DNA of 64,000 nucleotides. It comes from Gammaproteobacteria bacterium (GTDB taxonomy: Bacteria; Pseudomonadota; Gammaproteobacteria; Arenicellales; Poriferihabitantaceae). The position numbers and the translations under genes are program-made. Shown in pieces: positions 35,923-45,069 of this stretch. Every line of letters begins with the position of its first letter. The stretch's first letter is position 1. The notes under the pieces were generated by a model, which was not told where the DNA came from, searched no databases, and saw nothing but the letters and a program-made list of their open reading frames with translations. The stretch is from the NCBI GenBank assembly GCA_030432755.1, contig JAUILZ010000008.1, positions 78,140 to 142,139 of the forward strand, written 5' to 3'.

Positions 35923-36462
35923 TCAGGGTCGTATCAATACCGCGCGCCCGTTGACGTCCAGCATCACGCCGTCGCGGCGGATGCGGGTGATGGGATAGCC
36001 CTCCAGCAGATCGCCCTCGCGCAAAGTGTCGCTGCCCACCATGGCGAACCGCTTGTCCGGGTCGGTTGAGTAGGAGATCACGGCGAAGCGAATCTGCTGC
36101 AGGAGTTGCCGTTGCGCATTGGTGAGCGCGGGCGCGTCCGTCGCGTCGTCATTGCCGCCGGAGGCGCCCGCAGCCGCGGAATCGGCGGCCGCCGATGGCG
36201 CGGACTCCTCCTCGCCAAACAGACCCGATGTCACCTGGCGGTACCAAGAGCCCGGTCCCCAATCCACCGCGGCACTTATCCGTTCACGATTCAGGTACCA
36301 GGACGCTACCACCACGACAGCGAGCAATGGCCAGACCAGCCAGCCCCGCCCAACTCCACGGCTCTGGTTCCGGCGTTCCTGAACCATCGCTTCCAGTGAC
36401 GGCACGGTATCTTCCTGACGCTGCTGCTCCGCGCGACGAATGGCATCGAGAATGTGGGACAT
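35923..36462 (-). CDS. gspB: GspB/ExeB-like general secretion pathway protein
   Basis: The 179-residue bitopic protein begins MSHILDAIRRAEQQR, the characteristic cytoplasmic start of GspB/ExeB. One transmembrane helix lies at about 43-60, followed by an acidic, alanine-rich linker and a C-terminal periplasmic domain (about 110-179) ending with REGDLLEGYPITRIRRDGVMLDVNG. GspB works with GspA to insert the type II secretin through the peptidoglycan. Its start overlaps the gspA stop by one base. No other gsp genes are in the window. Confidence 0.85.
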   Translation of the reverse strand: MSHILDAIRRAEQQRQEDTVPSLEAMVQERRNQSRGVGRGWLVWPLLAVVVVASWYLNRERISAAVDWGPGSWYRQVTSGLFGEEESAPSAAADSAAAGASGGNDDATDAPALTNAQRQLLQQIRFAVISYSTDPDKRFAMVGSDTLREGDLLEGYPITRIRRDGVMLDVNGRAVLIRP

Positions 36463-37628
36463 CAGTGGATATTCAAGGGCACACCCATCCGGTAAATCAG
36501 GTCGAAGCGGGAATCCGGGGAACTGACCGTTTCCCTACTGGTGGAATTGTGGCGAACATCGGGCGCCAATACCGCGGTGCGGCCCTGCCCCCCCGCCAAC
36601 TGCTCTCCCACGCCGGCGACTGACGCAGACGACCCGCCGGCTCCGAACGCAGATGAGGCAGTCGGCGCAGCGGACCTGCCGGCTTCCTCGGGCCAGATTC
36701 CCGCCACGAGATTACCGATCTGTTTCTCCGTGCCCAGGTTGATCGCACCTGCCAGCAGCACGGCGACGAGCAGGGGCGCAGTAGACAAGCGAAGCAACTG
36801 CCCTAGCCAACCCCGCGATGCCTGCCCGGGAAGCACTTCCCCTGCCACCCCGCGCACGGTGCTCCAACTGACGCGTTCATGGTCCTGGCTGAACGCAGCC
36901 ATGAGCGATGCATCACAGAGCACGTTGATGAGTCGTGGTATGCCGCCCGACAGATGATGCACCAGGCGCGTGGCGGCGCGCGAGAACAACTGTCGTTCAC
37001 AGCCCGCCTGGCGCATCCGGTAGGCGATGTACTCGCGACTTTCCTGCAGCTTGAGCGGCTCCAGTCGATATCGGCCGATGATGCGCTGGGCGAGCTGGCG
37101 CAGGTCGTGGCGCGCGAGGATGGTCTCCAGTTCCGGCTGGCCGATCAGGATGATCTGCAGCAGCTTGTCGGTGGAGGTCTCGAGGTTGGTGAGGAGGCGT
37201 ATCTGCTCCAGCACCTCGCGGGAGAGGTTCTGCGCCTCGTCGATGATCAGCACCGTGTGGCGACCCCTGGCATGGGATTCCAGCAGGCGCAGGTTGAGCC
37301 GGTTGATCAGCTCCCGCAGGGAGAAGTTCTTGTCCCAGGCGATGCCGAGCTCGACACAGATCGCCTGCAGCATTTCCCGCTCGTCGATCCGCGGATTGAG
37401 CAGGAGGGCGACATCTACGTCATCCGGCAGGTGCTCGATCAGGTAGCGGCTCACCGTGGTCTTGCCGGTGCCCACCTCGCCGGTGAGCTGTACGAAGCCG
37501 CCGGACTGCTTCATCGCGTAGAGCAGGTGCGCAACCGCCTTCTTGTGGCTCGCGCTCATATACACCACCCGGTGATCCGGGACGATGGAAAATGGCGTGC
37601 TCTTGAAGCCGAAATAGTCCTGGTACAT
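36462..37628 (-). CDS. gspA: GspA/ExeA-like AAA+ ATPase
   Basis: The 388-residue product has the ExeA start MYQDYFGFKSTPFSIVPD, Walker A GEVGTGKTT (about 50-58), Walker B VLIIDEAQNL (about 125-134), and a sensor region SGGIPRLINVLCDASL. A single transmembrane segment lies near 281-300 and is followed by an 85-residue disordered tail rich in A, S and G. Classical ExeA has a periplasmic peptidoglycan-binding domain, which I cannot see here. MshM-type ATPases of pseudopilus systems are an alternative identity. It forms an operon with gspB. Confidence 0.85.
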   Translation of the reverse strand: MYQDYFGFKSTPFSIVPDHRVVYMSASHKKAVAHLLYAMKQSGGFVQLTGEVGTGKTTVSRYLIEHLPDDVDVALLLNPRIDEREMLQAICVELGIAWDKNFSLRELINRLNLRLLESHARGRHTVLIIDEAQNLSREVLEQIRLLTNLETSTDKLLQIILIGQPELETILARHDLRQLAQRIIGRYRLEPLKLQESREYIAYRMRQAGCERQLFSRAATRLVHHLSGGIPRLINVLCDASLMAAFSQDHERVSWSTVRGVAGEVLPGQASRGWLGQLLRLSTAPLLVAVLLAGAINLGTEKQIGNLVAGIWPEEAGRSAAPTASSAFGAGGSSASVAGVGEQLAGGQGRTAVLAPDVRHNSTSRETVSSPDSRFDLIYRMGVPLNIH

Positions 37629-37770
37629 GACGTTCTACGCGTTACCTGCGTTCTGGTCGCGCCTGGTTGTCGTGGCGATATCGCGCCTGCCGTTGGAAAC
37701 CGCCCCTGCCGGGACGCTACCGCCTCCGGGAATGCCGGGAAGTTCCCTGGCCAACCTGGCGCCTCCTGGT

Positions 37771-37797
37771 TTGGTAAACCGATGTCCGGCGTATTAT
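37771..37797 (+). promoter_or_regulatory. Weak candidate promoter upstream of glmU
   Basis: TTGGTA (37771-37776) and TATTAT (37792-37797) are separated by 15 bases, shorter than the ideal 17, and are 92 bases before the glmU ATG. The 260-base gap between gspA and glmU holds nothing else recognisable. Confidence 0.3.
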
Positions 37798-37888
37798 CAT
37801 ATCACCGTTTGTTTCCTGCACTCTCCGGGGCGTGAACCCCCGGTCGATTCCCGTACCGCTCCCAAGGATCCAGGCCACCCGCCCCGCG

Positions 37889-39280
37889 ATGCCACTCGAA
37901 GTCATTATTCTTGCCGCCGGGCAGGGCAAGCGCATGCGATCGAGCCTGCCCAAGGTACTGCACCCGGTGGGCGCGCGGCCGATGCTGGCTCATGTCGTGG
38001 ACGCGGCGCTCCACCTCGATCCGGCCCGGATTCATATTGTTACCGGGCATGGCAGTGAACTGGTGCGGGGGACGATGGAGTCGCTTTATCCGGAGGATTC
38101 GGGGCGGCTGAGCTGGGCACTGCAGGCCGACCAGAAGGGCACTGGCCACGCTGTTTCCCAGGCGCTGCCAGATGTCGATTCGAAGTCGCGCTGTCTCGTG
38201 CTGGTAGGCGACGTTCCCCTTCTCGATCCGGCCGATCTTGCTCGCCTGGCGGACTCCAGTGCCTCCCTCGCGCTGCTTACCGCGAAACCGTCTGACCCCA
38301 CCGGTCTTGGTCGCATTTTGCGCGATAGCGACGGCAACATCACCGGTATCGTGGAGGAACGGGACGCCAGCCCGGCCGAACGCGCGATTGGCGAGATCAA
38401 CACCGGCATCATGCTCGCTCGCGCAGAAGACCTGACACGCTGGCTGAATGGCGTCGGCTGTGACAACGATCAGGGTGAGTACTACCTTACCGACATCGTT
38501 GCCCTGGCGGTGGCGGAAGGCTGCAGCATTGACGGCGTTCCGGCCGGGGATGCCGATCGCCTGCGCGGGATCAATTCCCGTGCCGACCTCGCGGCGGCGG
38601 AACGTGGTTACCAAAAACTGGCGGCGAACGCGCTCATGGAGGCCGGTGTCACCCTGCGCGATCCGGCGAGACTGGATGTTCGTGGCGACGTCCACTTCGG
38701 CCAGGACTGCATGGTGGATATCAACGTGGTGCTGGAAGGAGACGTGACCGTCGGAGACAACGTCACCATCGGTCCCGGATGCGTGATCCGCAACGCGCGG
38801 ATCGGCGATCATAGCCATATTCACCCGCACAGCGTCATCGAGAACTCGGTCCTGGGTAGACACTGCAACGTTGGCCCGTTCGCTCGCCTGCGACCCCATA
38901 CGGAGCTTGCGGATAACGTACGCATCGGCAACTTCGTCGAGATCAAGAAGAGCTCGCTGGATGAAGGCGCCAAGGTCAATCACCTCGCATACGTCGGCGA
39001 CAGCAGCGTCGGCAGGCAAACCAACATCGGCGCCGGCGTGATCACCTGCAACTACGACGGCGCCAACAAGCACCGCACGGAAATCGGCAACGACGTGTTC
39101 GTCGGCTCCGACTGCCAGCTGGTCGCGCCCGTGCGGATCGCCGACGGCGCCACCATCGGCGCCGGCTCCACCATCACCCGCAATATCGACAAGCCGGGAC
39201 TGGTTGTGAGTCGCGCGCGGCAGCAGACCATCCCGGGCTGGAAACGGCCGATAAAACAGCCACCGGAAGGAAAGAGCTAG
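37889..39280 (+). CDS. glmU: Bifunctional GlmU: GlcN-1-P acetyltransferase / UDP-GlcNAc pyrophosphorylase
   Basis: GlmU makes UDP-GlcNAc for peptidoglycan, lipid A and the surface glycans. I chose ATG 37889 (463 residues), matching the usual LEVIILAAGQGKRM beginning; a GTG at 37832 would add 19 residues. The uridylyltransferase domain has LAAGQGKRMRSSLPKVLHP (about 8-26). The C-terminal left-handed beta-helix has RLRPHTELADNVRIGNFVEIKKS, the catalytic H in VNHLAYVGDSSVG, and NYDGANKHRTEIG. It lies directly upstream of glmS, one base apart, as one operon. Confidence 0.97.
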   Translation: MPLEVIILAAGQGKRMRSSLPKVLHPVGARPMLAHVVDAALHLDPARIHIVTGHGSELVRGTMESLYPEDSGRLSWALQADQKGTGHAVSQALPDVDSKSRCLVLVGDVPLLDPADLARLADSSASLALLTAKPSDPTGLGRILRDSDGNITGIVEERDASPAERAIGEINTGIMLARAEDLTRWLNGVGCDNDQGEYYLTDIVALAVAEGCSIDGVPAGDADRLRGINSRADLAAAERGYQKLAANALMEAGVTLRDPARLDVRGDVHFGQDCMVDINVVLEGDVTVGDNVTIGPGCVIRNARIGDHSHIHPHSVIENSVLGRHCNVGPFARLRPHTELADNVRIGNFVEIKKSSLDEGAKVNHLAYVGDSSVGRQTNIGAGVITCNYDGANKHRTEIGNDVFVGSDCQLVAPVRIADGATIGAGSTITRNIDKPGLVVSRARQQTIPGWKRPIKQPPEGKS

Positions 39281-39281
39281 C

Positions 39282-41114
39282 ATGTGCGGCATCGTCGGCG
39301 CGGTGGCGCGGGACAATGTGTTGCCGGTCCTGTTGAATGGTCTACGTCGACTGGAATACCGCGGCTATGACTCCGCCGGTATCGCGGTAGTCAACCGCGA
39401 CCGCCACCTCGCCCGTACCCGCAGCGTCGGCAAGATCATCGCCCTCGAAAAAGCGCTTTCAGGCAATGAAGCGATGATCGGTAATACCGGGATCGCCCAT
39501 ACCCGCTGGGCCACCCACGGCCCGCCCACCGAGGTCAACGCCCATCCCCACATGAGCGGCGCCAGGCTTGCGCTCGTCTGCAACGGCATCATCGAGAACC
39601 ACGAGGCGTTGCGAGCTGCGCAGCAGGCAGCGGGATTCATGTTCAAGTCGCAGACCGACACCGAGGTGGTGGTCAACGAGATCTTCAGCAACATGCAAAA
39701 GGGCCTCGACCTGCTGGCCGCGGTTCAGTCCACGCTGCAGGTGCTCGAGGGCGCCTATGCCATTGGTGTTGTCTGTGCCGACGAGCCGGACCGCCTCGTC
39801 GGCGCGCGCAAGGGCTCGCCGCTGGTCGTCGGCATCGCCGAAGATGGCGGCTACATCGCTTCGGACATGTCCGCCCTTATTTCGGTGACACGGGACTTCG
39901 TCGTGCTCGAGGACGGCGACATCGTCGATATCCAGGACGGGCAGGTACGCATCGTGGATCATTCGGGCAACCGGCTGGAACGCGCCGTGCGCACCAGCAA
40001 CCTGTCCACGGACGCCATCGAGCTCGGCGAGTTCCGCCACTACATGCTCAAGGAAATCCACGAGCAGAGCACCGCCATCGCCAATACCCTGGAAGGCCGA
40101 ATCACCGGCACGCGCTTGCTGGAGGAATGTTTCGGCACCGGCGCGGGGACCGTATTCGACCGCGTGCGCGCGGTGCAGATCATCGCCTGCGGCACCAGCT
40201 ACCATGCCGGCCTGGTCGCGCGTTACTGGTTTGAGGAGGCGGGCGTGCCCTGCCAGGTGGAGATCGCGAGCGAATTCCGCTCGCGCGCCCACGCGGTACC
40301 GGATCACTGTCTCGTGGTAACGCTGTCGCAGTCCGGCGAAACCATCGACACCCTTTCAGCGCTGACCTATGCCCGCGGTCTCGGCTATGACAGCAGCCTG
40401 GCGATCTGCAACGTGCCCGAGAGTTCGCTGGTGCGCGAATCCGACCTCGTGTTGATGACCCATGCTGGCCCGGAAATCGGGGTCGCGTCCACCAAGGCTT
40501 TCACCACCCAACTCGCCGCGCTGCGGCTGCTCGTCATTGCCATCGGCCGGCGCTTCAACCTCGACGCCGAGACCGAGGCGCTGCTGATCAACGAACTCAG
40601 GGAGCTGCCGGCGCGAATCGAGGAGATCATCCGCCTGGAGCCGGTGATCGAGGAGATCGCCGGCCAGTTTGCCGACAAGCATCACGCCCTGTTCCTCGGC
40701 CGCGGCGCGCATTACCCCATCGCCCTCGAGGGCGCGCTCAAGCTGAAGGAAATTTCCTACATCCACGCCGAGGCCTATCCCGCCGGCGAGCTCAAACACG
40801 GGCCACTGGCGCTGGTGGATGCCGATATGCCGGTGATCTCCGTGGCCCCCAACGATCGCCTGCTGGACAAGCTTAAGTCCAATATCGAGGAGGTGCGCGC
40901 CCGGGGCGGCAAGCTCATCGTGTTCGCCGACGATCATGCACGCATGGTGGACCAGGAAAACCTGCAGGTCATCAACATCGCACGGGTGGACTCCAGCATC
41001 GCGCCCATCGTGTTCACGATTCCCCTGCAACTATTGGCCTACCACGTTGCCCTTATACGAGGTACAGACGTCGACAAGCCTCGTAATCTGGCGAAGTCGG
41101 TGACGGTAGAGTAG
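39282..41114 (+). CDS. glmS: Glutamine-fructose-6-phosphate aminotransferase
   Basis: GlmS makes glucosamine-6-phosphate from fructose-6-phosphate and glutamine. The 610-residue product begins MCGIVGAVA, exposing the catalytic Cys2 after removal of Met. It has the glutaminase domain (1-240), two SIS domains (about 285-600) with CGTSYHAG and SQSGETIDTL, and the conserved ending RNLAKSVTVE. The one-base spacing after glmU indicates coupled expression. No ribozyme is expected in this group and none was seen. Confidence 0.97.
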   Translation: MCGIVGAVARDNVLPVLLNGLRRLEYRGYDSAGIAVVNRDRHLARTRSVGKIIALEKALSGNEAMIGNTGIAHTRWATHGPPTEVNAHPHMSGARLALVCNGIIENHEALRAAQQAAGFMFKSQTDTEVVVNEIFSNMQKGLDLLAAVQSTLQVLEGAYAIGVVCADEPDRLVGARKGSPLVVGIAEDGGYIASDMSALISVTRDFVVLEDGDIVDIQDGQVRIVDHSGNRLERAVRTSNLSTDAIELGEFRHYMLKEIHEQSTAIANTLEGRITGTRLLEECFGTGAGTVFDRVRAVQIIACGTSYHAGLVARYWFEEAGVPCQVEIASEFRSRAHAVPDHCLVVTLSQSGETIDTLSALTYARGLGYDSSLAICNVPESSLVRESDLVLMTHAGPEIGVASTKAFTTQLAALRLLVIAIGRRFNLDAETEALLINELRELPARIEEIIRLEPVIEEIAGQFADKHHALFLGRGAHYPIALEGALKLKEISYIHAEAYPAGELKHGPLALVDADMPVISVAPNDRLLDKLKSNIEEVRARGGKLIVFADDHARMVDQENLQVINIARVDSSIAPIVFTIPLQLLAYHVALIRGTDVDKPRNLAKSVTVE

Positions 41115-41115
41115 A

Positions 41116-41403
41116 ATGCTCTGGATGAAGAGCATAGAAGAACTTGATAGTAGTGAGGGGGGACTGATTCTCCGTTCGAGCACGGGTATCGTCTTGGGCT
41201 GCCTGGTCTGCGAGCCGGCATTCGCCTACCTCGATCCTGGCACTGGCAGCATCCTGATCCAGGGGCTGATCGCGGCCATAGCCGGAGGGTTGTTCGCGAT
41301 CAAGGCTTACTGGCATCGCCTCAAGGGATTTTTCAGCAAATCTTCCAGGGACGACAGCCGCGAAAAGAAAGAAGAGGAGCCCCCGCAGTCCGCAGCGGAC
41401 TAG
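41116..41403 (+). CDS. Small secreted/membrane protein with YLDPGTGS motif
   Basis: The 95-residue product starts one base after the glmS stop. Its hydrophobic segment at about 17-35 ends in AFA, a possible signal cleavage site. The motif A-Y-L-D-P-G-T-G-S follows immediately, then a second transmembrane helix (about 45-67), and the protein ends in a highly charged tail (DDSREKKEEEPPQ). Proteins with this YLDPGTGS pattern are found near envelope-modifying genes. Here it precedes a methyltransferase fusion and a sulfatase-superfamily enzyme. The exact start (41116 or 41125) is open. Function unknown. Confidence 0.6.
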   Translation: MLWMKSIEELDSSEGGLILRSSTGIVLGCLVCEPAFAYLDPGTGSILIQGLIAAIAGGLFAIKAYWHRLKGFFSKSSRDDSREKKEEEPPQSAAD

Positions 41404-41428
41404 GCTGGGAAACTCGCTATTTTGCGCC

Positions 41429-42853
41429 GTGGATAACGGACGGCTCCCATCCTCGTTCAGGGATCCTTGTAGTTATGTTTTTCGCGAGCGTGGCGAGCTA
41501 CGACGCCACATAACTTCCGCTGGACTCCCCGGATACCGGAAGTTGATGGATTCCGGTCTCTACCAGGTCCTGGTCGATCGGGGTCTCCTGATCCGTCACG
41601 AGGAACTCACCCCAGTAGACGACACTTCAACAGGCACAACGATAGCGCCCGTTCCAGTACCGCAGGTTTCCTATCCCTATGAGTGGTCGTTCTCCGAATA
41701 CCAGGACGCGGCCCTGCTGACGTTGGAGGTCTGCCGTATCGCGATTGCTCATGACATGATACTGAAGGACGCTTCCGCGTATAACGTCCAATTTCTGGAA
41801 GGCAGACCGGTTTTCATCGACACTGGATCGTTCGAGGCGCTAGAGGAAGGGATCCCGTGGTCCGGATACCGGCAATTCTGCCAACACTTTCTGGCCCCAC
41901 TCACCCTGGCTGCCCGGATTGATATACGACTGCTTCGACTATTGGAGACCCATATCGACGGTGTGCCTCTCGACCTGGCGAGCAAGTTACTCAACGGCCG
42001 CACCGGCCTGTCCCCCGGCGCCTGGATGCATATCCGCCTGCATGCACGCGCACAGCGCAAATTTTCCGACCAGACTGCAGCATCGCCGGCCCGGACTCAG
42101 CGCCAGGTTTCGCGTAATGGACTCCTCGGTTTACTTGACAGCCTGCGAGGCAACGTCACGAAACTCCGCGGGACCACCGCGCGGACCGAATGGGGCGATT
42201 ACTATGACGAAACCAACTACGGCGAGGAGGCCACCCGTCACAAACGGGAAATGGTCTCCGCATGGTGCCAGCGATTGTCCCCGTCTCTCACCTGGGATCT
42301 TGGCGGCAATACCGGTTTCTACAGCCGCGCGGCAGTGTCCGGCGGTGGAACCGTGGTGTGCTGGGACGTTGACCCGCTTGCAGTGGAAAGAAACTATCTC
42401 CAGGTACGCGACGGTAATGAAACCAGACTGCTGCCGCTGCTGCTCGATCTGACCAATCCGAGCAAGGGCATAGGCTGGGGCAACCGTGAACGCGACAGCC
42501 TCGCGGCGCGCGGTCCCGTGGACCTCGTCATGGCGCTCGCCCTCGTGCACCATCTTGCCATTGCCAACAACGTTCCCTTAGACCTGATTGCCGAATATTT
42601 CGCCAGCCTCGGTAAACATCTGATCATCGAATTCGTTCCCCGCGAGGACTCCCAGGTCCAGCGCCTGCTCCTTTCGCGGGAAGACATATTCGCCGACTAC
42701 GACATTGACAGCTTTGCTCAAGCATTCAGCAGATATTTCATTGAGCGTGAACGCGTTCCGGTTTCACAATCGGTACGTACGTTGTTCCTGTTCGAACTCG
42801 CCCCCGGCGGTGGGTATGGGGGTTCAGCAATCAATACGGCAGCAAGCCCATGA
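41429..42853 (+). CDS. Kinase-like domain fused to a SAM methyltransferase
   Basis: The 474-residue product starts with GTG 41429. The N-terminal part (about 1-200) includes 'MILKDASAYNVQFLEGRP' followed by FIDTGSFE (about 110-137). This mimics the HxDxxxxN...D catalytic and metal loops of protein-kinase/aminoglycoside-kinase folds. After a basic linker comes a class I methyltransferase domain with TWDLGGNTGFYSR (motif I, about 290) and VVCWDVDP (motif II), then MALALVHHLAI. It resembles NoeA-like nodulation methyltransferases in overall layout as I recall them. It overlaps the next gene by four bases. Substrate unknown. Confidence 0.6.
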   Translation: MDNGRLPSSFRDPCSYVFRERGELRRHITSAGLPGYRKLMDSGLYQVLVDRGLLIRHEELTPVDDTSTGTTIAPVPVPQVSYPYEWSFSEYQDAALLTLEVCRIAIAHDMILKDASAYNVQFLEGRPVFIDTGSFEALEEGIPWSGYRQFCQHFLAPLTLAARIDIRLLRLLETHIDGVPLDLASKLLNGRTGLSPGAWMHIRLHARAQRKFSDQTAASPARTQRQVSRNGLLGLLDSLRGNVTKLRGTTARTEWGDYYDETNYGEEATRHKREMVSAWCQRLSPSLTWDLGGNTGFYSRAAVSGGGTVVCWDVDPLAVERNYLQVRDGNETRLLPLLLDLTNPSKGIGWGNRERDSLAARGPVDLVMALALVHHLAIANNVPLDLIAEYFASLGKHLIIEFVPREDSQVQRLLLSREDIFADYDIDSFAQAFSRYFIERERVPVSQSVRTLFLFELAPGGGYGGSAINTAASP

Positions 42854-44580
42854 GCATGTTTATCGCGTCGTTGCTGCCGTTGCAGTGGTTCCTGGTCACT
42901 CCACTACAACTGTACCTCGCGAATCTCGAGGAAATGAAGGTTGATCTGGAATCTCTGGTCATGCTGTGGTTGCTGCCCGCGCTGACCGTATTTCTCGTAT
43001 TGTTTTTATTGCAACGCATTCTGAAAGGGATTGCACTGGACCTGTTTCGGTTGCTTATTGTCGGAATCGTCATATTGTCCTGGTTCCAGGGCAATGTCCT
43101 GTTGTGGGATTACGGAGTCCTGGACGGCCAGGCCATTGACTGGGGTAGCTACCGACGAAACGCCCTGATAGACACGGCCGTCTGGATGGGCGGTCTAACT
43201 ATTGTGCTCGTATTCGGCAGACGTTGGCTTCCTATACTCTGGAAGGCAGCCGCGTTCCTGGTGTTCATTCAGGCAGGCTCCATCGCAGTCAAGTTGCCTG
43301 CATTGGCGGAAAACAGGATCGATACCAGCGCCTATGTCAACGAAGAGGATCTGTTCAACCTCTACCGCTTCTCGCCCGACCGCAATGTAATTCATCTCGT
43401 GGTGGACGGCTTCCAGTCCGACGTCTTCGACTACCTAGTGAATCATCCGCTTCTGGCGGATACCTATCAGGAAGCATTTGACGGGTTCACCTATTACCGT
43501 GAAACCCTGGGCGTTTATCCTTACACGCGATTTTCCGTGCCTGCCTTTCTCAGTGGCAATTTCTACTACAACCAGCGTGTCAAAAACGAATATATCGCCG
43601 CAGCGTTGGAGGGGAAAACACTTTTCAGCGAGGCCAGGGAATCCGGGTACGAGGTCGATATCGGCAGTGGCGCCAACTACTGGGTCAGGCAATACGCCTT
43701 TACTCAACCCGACAATATCTACGCCCTGGACCAGGATGTGGCATACAATCCGGCACATTCCGAGGCCTCCAGGCTGGTCGACCTGTCGCTATTTCGTAAT
43801 CTGCCACAGATAATCAAGCGACGCGTCTATAACAACCAGAACTGGTGGTTATCCCAGTGGTTTTCCGGATCTGGGGGGCTACAACACTGGTATTTCCTAC
43901 ATACCCGGTTCCTGGATACCCTGGGAAGAAACATCAGCGTGGATCGCGAGAAGCCCGTTTACAAATATTTCCACGTAATGAATACCCACAACCCCATGGT
44001 GGTGGACCAGGACTGCACCTACAAGAACCAGAGCGGCATGAACCGGGCGACGCTGACCTACCAGAGCAAATGCACAATAGATTCGCTGGGTGTCCTGTTG
44101 CAACGCTTGCGAGACGCAGGCGTGTACGAAAATAGCTTGATCGTCATTCACGGTGACCATGGCGGTTGGACCGGAAACATTCGCAATCATGGACCGCCGA
44201 TCGTTGTGGATCAGCGATTGATTATCAAGAATGCCGTAGCTTCCCTGGCGTCTCCCTTGCTGGCGATCAAACCGCCGGGAGCCCGTGGCCGTATGGTATT
44301 CGACGACAGTCTGGTGTCGCTAGCTCAATTGCCCGACACCATATCGGATATCCTGGGGTTTCAGGAAGCATTCGGCCAGGTACCGATCACCGACATGGCG
44401 CCGGACGATCAACCCCTGCGTCGCTTCTACTACTATCGATGGCAAAGGGACGCCTGGGAATCGGACCATACTGGGCCGCTCCACGAATTCGAGATTCATG
44501 GCAGCCACTATGAAACCGAGTGGCGCCATGTCGGAACCTGGCTACCCGGTACAGGCAAGCGCCCGCCAGAGACACGCTGA
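42850..44580 (+). CDS. Membrane sulfatase/phosphotransferase superfamily enzyme
   Basis: The 576-residue product has four or five transmembrane helices in the first 150 residues and a large periplasmic domain of the alkaline-phosphatase/sulfatase superfamily. That domain shows HLVVDGFQSDVF (metal Asp, about 180), a probable nucleophile Thr in GVYPYTRFSVPAF (about 222), 'YFHVMNTHNP' and the metal pair motif IHGDHGG (about 433). This layout is shared with LtaS-, EptA- and OpgB-like enzymes that transfer phospho groups to lipids or glycans. The four-base overlap with the methyltransferase fusion suggests joint action on one envelope substrate. Confidence 0.72.
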   Translation: MSMFIASLLPLQWFLVTPLQLYLANLEEMKVDLESLVMLWLLPALTVFLVLFLLQRILKGIALDLFRLLIVGIVILSWFQGNVLLWDYGVLDGQAIDWGSYRRNALIDTAVWMGGLTIVLVFGRRWLPILWKAAAFLVFIQAGSIAVKLPALAENRIDTSAYVNEEDLFNLYRFSPDRNVIHLVVDGFQSDVFDYLVNHPLLADTYQEAFDGFTYYRETLGVYPYTRFSVPAFLSGNFYYNQRVKNEYIAAALEGKTLFSEARESGYEVDIGSGANYWVRQYAFTQPDNIYALDQDVAYNPAHSEASRLVDLSLFRNLPQIIKRRVYNNQNWWLSQWFSGSGGLQHWYFLHTRFLDTLGRNISVDREKPVYKYFHVMNTHNPMVVDQDCTYKNQSGMNRATLTYQSKCTIDSLGVLLQRLRDAGVYENSLIVIHGDHGGWTGNIRNHGPPIVVDQRLIIKNAVASLASPLLAIKPPGARGRMVFDDSLVSLAQLPDTISDILGFQEAFGQVPITDMAPDDQPLRRFYYYRWQRDAWESDHTGPLHEFEIHGSHYETEWRHVGTWLPGTGKRPPETR

Positions 44581-44618
44581 CCCAGGGAAGCCGTTTTCCA
44601 GCGCAGGCGGGTAACGAG

Positions 44619-45056
44619 CTACTGCGGCACCCCGGTAGCGAAGGTAATTTGAAACCAGCCCTGTTGGCGCGCAGCGTCCATGGCCTTGACCACCGCTTCG
44701 TGTGGCGAGAGTCCGTCGGCGCGGATCAGGATCACCGGATCCTCGAGATCACCCGCCGCGTTCACCAGCGCCTTGCGCAGTGTTTCCACGCTGGTATTGA
44801 TCAGTTCGCGGGGGGAATCCTCGTCGGGTCCCTGGATGGCGTACTGGCCGATATCGCTGATCTGGATGGTCAGGAAGCGGGACTCCGCGTCGGCCTGTTC
44901 CCCCGAATCCGCTTCCGGTAACTGCAGCTTGATCTCCGCCTCGCGCGAGAACGTGGTCGTGACCATGAAGAAGATCAGCAGCAGGAAGACGACGTCGATC
45001 AGCGGCGTCAGGTTGATGTCCGCGTCGCTCTCGTCGCTGGGATTGCGAAACCGCAT
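44619..45056 (-). CDS. exbD: ExbD/TolR family protein
   Basis: The 145-residue product has a short cytoplasmic start, one transmembrane helix (about 17-37) carrying the proton-path Asp21 in LTPLIDVVFLLLIFFM, and a periplasmic domain (about 45-145). With ExbB it forms a proton-driven motor that energises outer-membrane transport or, as TolQR, envelope constriction. It follows exbB by 13 bases. A TonB or TolA partner gene is not adjacent, so the process served is not known. Confidence 0.9.
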   Translation of the reverse strand: MRFRNPSDESDADINLTPLIDVVFLLLIFFMVTTTFSREAEIKLQLPEADSGEQADAESRFLTIQISDIGQYAIQGPDEDSPRELINTSVETLRKALVNAAGDLEDPVILIRADGLSPHEAVVKAMDAARQQGWFQITFATGVPQ

Positions 45057-45069
45057 GATTCGCCGCCGC

